DNA of 5,214 bases from PSLL01 sp050259195. GTDB taxonomy: Bacteria > Desulfobacterota_D > UBA1144 > Nemesobacterales > CSP1-2. The position numbers and the translations under genes were made by a program. The stretch is taken from assembly GCA_050259195.1 (NCBI GenBank), contig JBLNAE010000295.1:1-5214 (forward strand), written 5' to 3'. Below are positions 1-4,332 of this stretch, one piece after another; within the stretch, counting starts at the first letter, position 1, and the number at the start of each line of letters is the position of its first letter. A model generated the notes under the pieces. It ran no database searches, was not told the origin of the DNA, and saw only the letters and a list, made by a program, of their open reading frames with translations.

Positions 1-636
1 AATGGCGGCTGGAGCATCCTTACGGATGACGGCTCGCTGCTTGAGGCTGATGGAGTAATTATTGCCACATCAGCCCATCATGCGGCAGCGCTGTCGAAAG
101 GATTTGACCCATACCTGTCAGCAGACCTGAAGAAGATTCAATACGCCTCTTCCGCCGTTATAAACCTCGCCTATGGGCGTGAAGACATACCTCATCCGCT
201 TGATGGTTTTGGATTTGTTGTCCCAACTGTTGAAAAACGCGCCATCATCGCCTGTTCGTTCAGCAGCGTCAAATTTGCCGGGCGCGCGCCTGAAGGAAAC
301 GAGCTTCTTCGCTGCTTTATCGGTGGCGCATTGCAGCCGGGAGTTTACGAATGGGACGATGATACTCTGATTGAGGCAATGCGTAAAGAGATGAGAGACT
401 TGCTTGGCATCAAAGCTCAACCGCTATTTGCGTTGGTTCACCGTCATCCTCAATCCATGCCCCAATATCCGGTTGGGCATCTTGAGGGGATATCACGAAT
501 CAATGACAGGGTGAAACAACACAGAGGGCTTGCGCTTGCGGGAAACGCTTACGGCGGAGTCGGCATTCCGGACTGCATACATGCAGGCGAATCGGCAGCC
601 GAAGCCGTTCTAGACGACTTGGATTTCATAACCTAG
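1..636 (+). CDS. hemY: Protoporphyrinogen/coproporphyrinogen oxidase, C-terminal half (partial at window start)
   Basis: This is the last 211 codons of a FAD-dependent oxidase of the HemY (also called HemG in some lineages) family, which oxidises protoporphyrinogen IX or coproporphyrinogen III in heme synthesis, normally at the inner membrane face. The frame is open from base 1 to a TAG at 634-636. Visible signatures are the ADGVIIAT strand (fragment residues 16-23) typical of the FAD/amine-oxidase fold, the QYPVGHL segment (155-161), and the C-terminal FAD-contacting motif GNAYGGVGIPDCI (181-193) followed by a helix rich in Ala and Glu. Family members are about 450-480 residues, so roughly the first half, including the N-terminal dinucleotide-binding GxGxxG, lies outside the window. 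An internal TTG at 331 is not a real start, because the homologous frame continues upstream. Which of the two porphyrinogens it prefers cannot be told from this fragment. The fragment itself shows no frameshift. Confidence 0.93.
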   Translation, partial: NGGWSILTDDGSLLEADGVIIATSAHHAAALSKGFDPYLSADLKKIQYASSAVINLAYGREDIPHPLDGFGFVVPTVEKRAIIACSFSSVKFAGRAPEGNELLRCFIGGALQPGVYEWDDDTLIEAMRKEMRDLLGIKAQPLFALVHRHPQSMPQYPVGHLEGISRINDRVKQHRGLALAGNAYGGVGIPDCIHAGESAAEAVLDDLDFIT

Positions 637-694
637 AGCCGTTTACGCTTGTTTACACTACAGTCAGTTAGGTAATACGAGATCGCTTCACGGA

Positions 695-720
695 GTTTAC
701 ACTGAGCAAGGCGAATGTGT
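695..720. repeat. Short palindromic repeat with ACACTGAGC core (degenerate)
   Basis: ACAC at 699-702 can pair with GTGT at 717-720 around a GAGC...GCGAA loop. The layout resembles the dispersed ACACTGAGC...CGAAGTGT-type intergenic repeats seen in many bacterial genomes; that family link is from memory. The copy is imperfect, and a partial copy of its left end, GTTTACACT, also occurs at 651-659. Confidence 0.4.
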
Positions 721-751
721 TCGCAATGACCAGTTCAGTTTGTCATTGCGA
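721..751. repeat. Perfect 10-bp inverted repeat
   Basis: TCGCAATGAC at 721-730 is the exact reverse complement of GTCATTGCGA at 742-751, with an 11-base loop between. The left arm looks like a truncated, oppositely oriented copy of the repeat at 742-774. There is no T-run after it, so it is not a typical intrinsic terminator. Confidence 0.75.
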
Positions 752-774
752 GGAACGTAGTGACGAAGCAATCT
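742..774. repeat. Dispersed GTCATTGCGAG...GAAGCAATCT-type repeat
   Basis: The element begins GTCATTGCGAGG and ends GACGAAGCAATCT. ATTGC (745-749) pairs with GCAAT (768-772), and CGT (756-758) pairs with ACG (763-765) inside it, giving a nested hairpin. I recognise this consensus from memory as a very common short intergenic repeat in several bacterial phyla. It has no coding capacity and is probably a non-autonomous dispersed element. Confidence 0.65.
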
Positions 775-844
775 AATTATCGAATACCTTCTCAAACAAA
801 AATGCTCTAAAAATACTTGTAGAACAAAACTCCCTGAGTTACGC

Positions 845-850
845 TATGAT
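845..850 (+). promoter_or_regulatory. Possible -10 box upstream of the DUF3891 gene
   Basis: TATGAT matches five of six bases of the sigma-70 -10 consensus and sits in AT-rich DNA about 45 bases before the chosen ATG. No good -35 at 16-18 bp spacing is visible; TTGTAG at 817-822 is too far, with a 22-bp spacer. If it is used, transcription would start near 857. That would exclude the GTG at 851 as start codon and favour the ATG at 896. Confidence 0.25.
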
Positions 851-882
851 GTGGTAATTATTTCTAGGAAAATTCTAAAATT

Positions 883-887
883 AGGTG
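883..887 (+). promoter_or_regulatory. Ribosome binding site that decides the DUF3891 start
   Basis: AGGTG, 8 bases before the ATG at 896, is a reasonable Shine-Dalgarno match. It supports this start rather than the longer GTG-initiated frame, whose extra 15 residues do not look like family sequence. Confidence 0.45.
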
Positions 888-895
888 TAGTTATT

Positions 896-1660
896 ATGAT
901 ACGAAGGGATGAAAAAGATGGCTGGATTTTAATCAGTCAGCATGACCATGCGGAGCTTTCAGGGGAGATAATGAAATATTGGGGAAATAAAGAGTTTGGC
1001 GGACTGGATAGCGAGGTTCTATTTGCGATTGGAGAGCACGACAACGGCTGGAAGGAATGGGATTCTTCTCCTAAAGTAAATTCTGTAAGCCGGTATCCGA
1101 TGAATTTCTTAGAGATGAGTTCTTCCGATCAGTCTGAAATATGGAGGCGGTGTTTTAAAAGGCATTCGGCAAATCACCCCTATGCCTCGGCGCTGATCGC
1201 CCTCCATTTTGGAAAACTCAATGAAAAGTCGCTTAATAAAAATTCGAATAACGGTATGGCTAGGGCTTTGCAGATTGAAATCAGCGACTTTGTCTCTGAC
1301 ATGTTAAAGATCAATATTTCAAACTCAAACCTGAATTCCCTGCCCAAAGACGTTCAAGTAAATCTCAGGCTCGTTCAAGTTGCGGATATAATCTCACTTA
1401 CTCTCTGTCATGGTTGGCTCTCAATCGGTATTGAGGACGTTCCGGTTAGCTATAATGGTTCGACAGCGATTCTGAATCTGAAATCAATTGACGGGAGTAA
1501 TTATGTTATGGCTCCTTATCCATTCTCCCAACCTCTAATTAATCTTCAGGTTGAGGGACGCAGATTGGGTCAGAAAAAATTCTCCGGAGATGCCGAACTA
1601 AGAGAGATGCTGGCGGAGTCTCGACGGGAGGTACTCCATTTCTCAATTCGAAGAGAATGA
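896..1660 (+). CDS. DUF3891 family protein, HD-hydrolase-like residue pattern
   Basis: The 254-residue product matches what I know of the uncharacterised DUF3891 family: an opening GWILISQHDHAELSG segment (residues 9-23), EHDNGWKEWD (47-56), a YPMNFLEM segment (67-74), HPYAS (84-88) with H94 nearby, and a final helix LVQVADIISLTLCHGW (159-174). The spacing of H16, H48-D49, H84, H94 and D164 resembles the metal-binding order of HD-domain phosphohydrolases. That activity is an inference; no reaction is known to me. The ATG at 896 is preferred over a GTG at 851 because AGGTG (883-887) lies 8 bases upstream of it and the conserved block starts right after it. There is no signal peptide or membrane segment, so the protein is probably cytosolic. 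The gene stands alone between two repeat-bearing spacers, so its neighbours say little about its role. Confidence 0.85.
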   Translation: MIRRDEKDGWILISQHDHAELSGEIMKYWGNKEFGGLDSEVLFAIGEHDNGWKEWDSSPKVNSVSRYPMNFLEMSSSDQSEIWRRCFKRHSANHPYASALIALHFGKLNEKSLNKNSNNGMARALQIEISDFVSDMLKINISNSNLNSLPKDVQVNLRLVQVADIISLTLCHGWLSIGIEDVPVSYNGSTAILNLKSIDGSNYVMAPYPFSQPLINLQVEGRRLGQKKFSGDAELREMLAESRREVLHFSIRRE

Positions 1661-1664
1661 AATC

Positions 1665-1741
1665 AGGATACAGAATACAGGAAACAGGATAGAGGGGCTT
1701 GAGGTTTTTTCCTGTATTCTGTCTACTGCTTTCTGTATCCT
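1665..1741. repeat. Inverted repeat of ACAGGAT/ATACAG-type units
   Basis: ACAGAATACAGG (1670-1681) is the perfect reverse complement of CCTGTATTCTGT (1711-1722). In addition AGGATACAG (1665-1673) is the perfect reverse complement of CTGTATCCT (1733-1741). The left side is made of short near-repeats (GGATACAG, AATACAGG, AAACAGGAT), so either part can pair in more than one register. A stem with a 29-base loop containing a six-T run (1705-1710) is possible. It lies just after the DUF3891 stop and may act as a weak transcription barrier, or it may be a dispersed intergenic repeat. It does not have the stem-plus-T-tail form of a normal terminator. Confidence 0.7.
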
Positions 1742-1791
1742 TCTATTCTTGTATATATTCGTGGCTAATTAAATAGTTAAAAATAATTAAT

Positions 1792-3093
1792 ATGAAAGAG
1801 AAAAGCACAGCCTCCCTCGCATTTGATGAAATAGACAGACCGAGCCTCAATATTATTCGTGATTGCGTGCACTGCGGATTCTGTCTTACGGCATGTCCGA
1901 CTTATCTTGAGACAGGAAATGAGCTTGATTCTCCGAGGGGAAGAATCTATTTGATGAAATCCGCCATAGAGGGGCGGATTCCGATGGGCGAGGCTCTGGT
2001 TAAGCATCTCGATCTGTGCCTTGGATGCCTTGCCTGTGAAACCGCCTGCCCTTCCGGCGTAGACTATTCCCAGCTTATTGAAGCCTCAAGGTCTCAGATT
2101 GAGCGTCGGTACAGGAGACCCTTTGGGGATAGGTTTCATCGCTCTCTTTTATTCTCGATTTTCCCATATCCCAAAAGGCTCAGGCTTCTTCTTCCTTTTC
2201 TCTTTTTATATCAGGCCGTGGGTGTTAAGAGATTAGTTCAGTCTTCAGGAATTCTTCATAAACTCTCTGACAAACTGGCGCACATGGAAAGGATGTTGCC
2301 GGAGGTCAAATCTGTATTTCCATCTTCTTTACCTGATTTAACGCCCGCTAAAGGGAAAAAACGATTTCGGGTTGCGTTTCTTGCAGGATGCGTGCAGAGC
2401 GTGCTTTTTCCAGAAACAAATGAGGTTACGGTCAGGGTTCTTGCCGAAAACGGATGCGAGGTTATTATTCCCAAAGGCCAGGGCTGCTGCGGAGCGCTCT
2501 CTCTGCACTCAGGACGTTTATCCGAATCAAGAGAATTTGCGCGATCAAACATCGGGATTTTTGAAAATTACGATGTTGATGCGATTATAGTAAACTCCGC
2601 AGGATGCGGGTCTGCTATGAAGGAATATGGTGAGCTTCTTAACGACTCTCATGCGGGAAAGTTCAGCAAAAAAGTAAGAGACATCATGGAATTCTTATCG
2701 GATATTGGGATTCAGGGGGAATTAAAAGAATTGAAGCTCAGGGTTACGTATCAGGACGCCTGTCACATAGCCCATGCGCAGGGGATAAAAACGCATCCTC
2801 GAAAAATCATAAATCAGATTCCCGGAATCGAATTTGTCGAGCTTCCCGAATCCGATATATGCTGCGGAAGCGCGGGGATTTACAATCTCGTAGAGCCTGA
2901 GATGTCGGAAAAACTCCTCCGACGAAAAATCTCCAAGCTCAAAGAAACAGGAGCCGAGGTCTTAGTTGTGGGAAACCCCGGATGCCTCCTTCAGATTGGA
3001 ATGGGCATCAGACGATATGGACTGAATATCAAAACCGCCCATCCAGTTGAGCTACTCGATTGGGCGTATAAGGGAAGTGTTTCCAATGGTTGA
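1792..3093 (+). CDS. glcF: Glycolate oxidase iron-sulfur subunit GlcF-like protein (two 4Fe-4S motifs, two CCG domains)
   Basis: The 433-residue product is a full-length GlcF-type electron-transfer subunit. In the glycolate (or D-lactate) dehydrogenase complex it passes electrons from the FAD subunit GlcD towards the quinone pool at the membrane. Two ferredoxin motifs are intact: C25-x2-C28-x2-C31-x3-C35-P and C76-x2-C79-x2-C82-x3-C86-P, with the family segment SPRGRIYLMK at 47-56. Two cysteine-rich CCG domains follow: C200, CCG at 232-234 and C272, then C324, CCG at 357-359 and C398. No cluster ligand seems to be missing, and the length is normal for the family. The start has no clear Shine-Dalgarno sequence, but the first cysteine motif is at the expected distance from the N-terminus. 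glcD and glcE are not beside it, so the partner and exact substrate are open; a related heterodisulfide-reductase-like or lactate-oxidising role is possible. A hydrophobic stretch at about 131-144 could be membrane-associating. Confidence 0.9.
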   Translation: MKEKSTASLAFDEIDRPSLNIIRDCVHCGFCLTACPTYLETGNELDSPRGRIYLMKSAIEGRIPMGEALVKHLDLCLGCLACETACPSGVDYSQLIEASRSQIERRYRRPFGDRFHRSLLFSIFPYPKRLRLLLPFLFLYQAVGVKRLVQSSGILHKLSDKLAHMERMLPEVKSVFPSSLPDLTPAKGKKRFRVAFLAGCVQSVLFPETNEVTVRVLAENGCEVIIPKGQGCCGALSLHSGRLSESREFARSNIGIFENYDVDAIIVNSAGCGSAMKEYGELLNDSHAGKFSKKVRDIMEFLSDIGIQGELKELKLRVTYQDACHIAHAQGIKTHPRKIINQIPGIEFVELPESDICCGSAGIYNLVEPEMSEKLLRRKISKLKETGAEVLVVGNPGCLLQIGMGIRRYGLNIKTAHPVELLDWAYKGSVSNG

Positions 3094-3129
3094 ATAATCT
3101 CTTTTTCTTCTTCGAATGGAATACAAAGA

Positions 3130-3357
3130 ATGGAGATAAAATTCTCAAGACACGCAAGAAGAAGGATGCAGCTTTATAAGATACTGCAGGAGGATGTAAT
3201 AAATACGATAAAGGCTTTTATGGCGAATAACAGATCGGTATCGGGTAAGAAGGAGATTGTTAATAAGGAGCTTTCCTTGAAGATTGTTTTTTCTGTGGAA
3301 AGGGATAAAATAGTTGTAATTACAGCTTACCCGTTAAAAAAAGGGCGTATACGATGA
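3130..3357 (+). CDS. DUF4258 family protein, probable toxin-like partner
   Basis: This 75-residue protein has the DUF4258 pattern: an N-terminal strand and helix with FSRHARRRM (residues 5-13), a second helix ILQEDVINTI (18-27), then GKKEIVN and two C-terminal strands with IVVITAYPLKKG (60-71). DUF4258 proteins are small, basic and often encoded next to DUF2283 proteins, as here. Such pairs are commonly regarded as toxin-antitoxin-like, with a RelE/ParE-like fold suspected for DUF4258; I know of no proven activity. It starts 36 bases after the glcF stop, with GGA at 3118-3120 as a weak ribosome site. Its stop overlaps the next gene's start in an ATGA, so the two are probably translationally coupled. 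Confidence 0.85.
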   Translation: MEIKFSRHARRRMQLYKILQEDVINTIKAFMANNRSVSGKKEIVNKELSLKIVFSVERDKIVVITAYPLKKGRIR

Positions 3358-3566
3358 AAATCTTCTACGATAAAGAAGTAGATGCCGCTTATATAAGGCT
3401 TTCCAAGCAAAAGCCCTCAGGGGTTATAGAGATTGCTGAAGGCATCAATGTTGATATGACCGATACGGGGCAGATTGTCGGTATAGAGATATTAGATGCT
3501 TCAAAGAAGTTCCCCTTAAAGTCCTTATTTGTTTGTGAGTTTGACGATAACCTATTGCCGAGTTGA
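3354..3566 (+). CDS. DUF2283 family protein, probable antitoxin-like partner
   Basis: This 70-residue acidic protein matches DUF2283. It opens with MKIFYDKEVDAAYIRL (residues 1-16) and carries the central GINVDMTDTGQIVGIEILDAS block (30-50). It begins inside the stop region of the DUF4258 gene (ATGA overlap at 3354-3357), the arrangement expected of a coupled two-protein unit. Its acidic character beside a basic DUF4258 partner fits a neutralising complex. The roles are inferred from this pairing and from gene order, not from any catalytic motif. A perfect 7-bp hairpin covers its stop codon. Confidence 0.88.
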   Translation: MKIFYDKEVDAAYIRLSKQKPSGVIEIAEGINVDMTDTGQIVGIEILDASKKFPLKSLFVCEFDDNLLPS

Positions 3567-3579
3567 CTCGTAGAGTCAA
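3563..3579. repeat. Perfect 7-bp hairpin over the DUF2283 stop codon
   Basis: TTGACTC (3563-3569) and GAGTCAA (3573-3579) are exact reverse complements around a GTA loop. It sits exactly at the junction between the DUF4258/DUF2283 pair and the next small gene, and includes the TGA stop (3564-3566). It could be an operator, an mRNA processing or attenuation hairpin, or chance. It has no T-run, so it is not a classical terminator. Confidence 0.6.
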
Positions 3580-3605
3580 GCAAAATAGTGAAGAAAAAGA
3601 AAATA

Positions 3606-3797
3606 ATGAATGATGCGGAAATAAGGATTAGCGGGATAGAAGCCTTAAACAAAGCTCTTGGTCCTACGGTGGCTTTTAGATTTCTTACTTTGATTCAGCG
3701 TGAACCCACTGATTATGTAAAAATCTCTCGGCGACTCTACAAGGGGCAGACCATAGACGATATATTTGATAGAGCAAAAAAGCACTGGAAGGAATAA
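3606..3797 (+). CDS. Small hypothetical protein, antitoxin-like
   Basis: The product is 63 residues and I do not recognise a named family. The layout is a short N-terminus MNDAEIRI, then a helical block GIEALNKALGPTVAFRFLTLI (residues 9-29), REPTDY (31-36), and a C-terminal amphipathic helix TIDDIFDRAKKHW (47-59). From memory, similar G..AL...LG...A.RFL.........DY proteins occur in cyanobacteria and other bacteria in toxin-antitoxin-like loci. The ATG at 3606 is chosen because it directly opens the conserved part; a GTG at 3588 would add only MKKKKI and gives a lysine-rich tail. A purine-rich stretch precedes the ATG. It is followed after 3 bases, in the same frame, by another small gene, so the two are very likely co-translated. 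Confidence 0.7.
   Translation: MNDAEIRISGIEALNKALGPTVAFRFLTLIQREPTDYVKISRRLYKGQTIDDIFDRAKKHWKE
3790..3793 (+). promoter_or_regulatory. Ribosome binding site for the 55-residue gene
   Basis: AGGA lies inside the last codons of the preceding gene, 7 bases before the GTG at 3801. It is what supports initiation at GTG and separate translation of the 55-residue product. Confidence 0.45.
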
Positions 3798-3800
3798 GAA

Positions 3801-3968
3801 GTGCATAAGAAAAATCATAAAGCGGATTTGGAGACTGTAACCATAAGCACCAATCCTCAGTTTATTGCTCTAATTGAGCGGTCACGGGCGCGGCAGAAAT
3901 CAGAGGGTGGAATCTCCAGCACGGAGATGCGTCGTCGGTTGAAAGTGAAACGAGTGCCATCCGAATAA
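3801..3968 (+). CDS. Very small protein (55 aa), antitoxin-like, paired with the gene before it
   Basis: A GTG start follows AGGA (3790-3793) with 7 bases between, and the frame runs to TAA at 3966-3968. The 55-residue product contains ISTNPQFIALIERSRARQ (residues 15-32), then EGGISSTEMRRRL (35-47). It is basic and helical. Proteins with this STNPQF..LIERSR ... GGISS.EMRRRL pattern are, as far as I recall, small toxin-antitoxin-associated proteins without a characterised function. The GTG is 3 bases after the stop of the preceding gene and in the same frame, so the pair would be read as one protein if the TAA at 3795-3797 were suppressed. I favour two genes because a good ribosome site lies at the junction. 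No obvious toxin gene follows on either strand. Confidence 0.68.
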   Translation: MHKKNHKADLETVTISTNPQFIALIERSRARQKSEGGISSTEMRRRLKVKRVPSE

Positions 3969-4067
3969 AGGCATGATGCCAAGAGAAAGATTTCTTCCTT
4001 CTACTTCAATTATGTCGGTGTCCTGAACTCTGCTAAATAACCTCTCTTTCCTTCTCAGCAAAGCCCA

Positions 4068-4095
4068 TTGTAAAAAATTAAATTTTCTATAAAAT
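4068..4095 (+). promoter_or_regulatory. Candidate promoter for the 4114-5169 unit
   Basis: TTGTAA (4068-4073) and TAAAAT (4090-4095) are separated by 16 bp; TATAAA at 4088-4093 is an alternative -10 with a short 14-bp spacer. The pair sits just upstream of a 72-residue gene in an otherwise gene-free 145-base spacer (3969-4113). The rest of that spacer holds only pyrimidine-rich sequence and a small palindrome GGCATGATGCC at 3970-3980. Transcription would begin shortly before the start codon, leaving a very short leader. Confidence 0.4.
4074..4086. promoter_or_regulatory. AT palindrome inside the promoter spacer, possible operator
   Basis: AAAATT (4074-4079) and AATTTT (4081-4086) form a perfect 6-bp inverted repeat with one base between. 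It lies between the candidate -35 and -10, where a repressor would block transcription. The sequence is very AT-rich, so chance is a real alternative. Confidence 0.3.
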
Positions 4096-4113
4096 AGGGG
4101 GTAAGTTAAGACC

Positions 4114-4332
4114 ATGAAAAAGTACCAGGTTTTGCTCTCGAGAACTCATATCGTGGATATTCAGGCTGAAAATAAAAAAGAAGCATGTCGAAATGTTGAG
4201 TGGTATTTAGGTGATTGTAAAGATTTATCCTCGGAGGATGATCGCAAAAGGGATAACTTCTTGATTGAGAGGATTGAACCTGCAATTAACGAAGCCTTTG
4301 AAGTGGCGGAAGTTAATGCGGATGATGAATAA
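4114..4332 (+). CDS. Small hypothetical protein (72 aa) upstream of nuclease-like gene
   Basis: The family is not recognised with certainty. The protein opens with two short strands, KKYQVLLSR and HIVDIQAEN (residues 2-20), followed by a helix KKEACRNVEWYLGD (21-34) and a very acidic C-terminal half that includes FLIERIEPAINEAFEVAEV (49-67). The opening is reminiscent of small DpnD/PcfM-like proteins (MKKY.V ... V.AEN..EA), but that is only a resemblance. The start ATG is preceded by AGGGGG (4096-4101), a strong Shine-Dalgarno sequence at a rather long 12-base spacing. The stop (4330-4332) overlaps the ATG codons that start the next gene, so the two are likely a coupled unit. Possible roles are a partner, inhibitor or regulator of the nuclease-like protein. 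Confidence 0.72.
   Translation: MKKYQVLLSRTHIVDIQAENKKEACRNVEWYLGDCKDLSSEDDRKRDNFLIERIEPAINEAFEVAEVNADDE

Larger units (their letters stand above)
637..850. other. Intergenic spacer after hemY, repeat-bearing
   Basis: I see no coding region in this spacer. It contains two short degenerate palindromic repeats (listed separately at 695-720 and 742-774), three copies of GTTTAC (641, 651, 695), two of them extended to GTTTACACT (651-659 and 695-703), and an AT-rich stretch leading to the next gene. No convincing intrinsic terminator (GC stem plus T-run) follows hemY. Confidence 0.6.

Noticed and set aside
118..420. 100-residue minus-strand open frame in hemY
   Set aside because: It is antisense to a clearly recognisable HemY coding frame.
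721..774. CRISPR or tRNA-like structure
   Set aside because: There are only two inverted copies, no regular spacers, and no cloverleaf; it is a dispersed palindromic repeat.
851..895. GTG-initiated 15-residue extension of the DUF3891 gene
   Set aside because: The family-like sequence starts at the ATG at 896, which has its own ribosome site, and the -10 candidate at 845-850 touches the GTG.
3900..4115. 71-residue minus-strand open frame over the spacer before 4114
   Set aside because: It overlaps the 55-residue plus-strand gene and the promoter candidate, has no ribosome site that I can see and no recognisable domain.
4265..4324. TTG-initiated longer start for the nuclease-like gene
   Set aside because: The extra residues lie entirely inside the 72-residue gene in another frame and look like shadow sequence; ATG codons at 4316-4325 give the normal coupled overlap.
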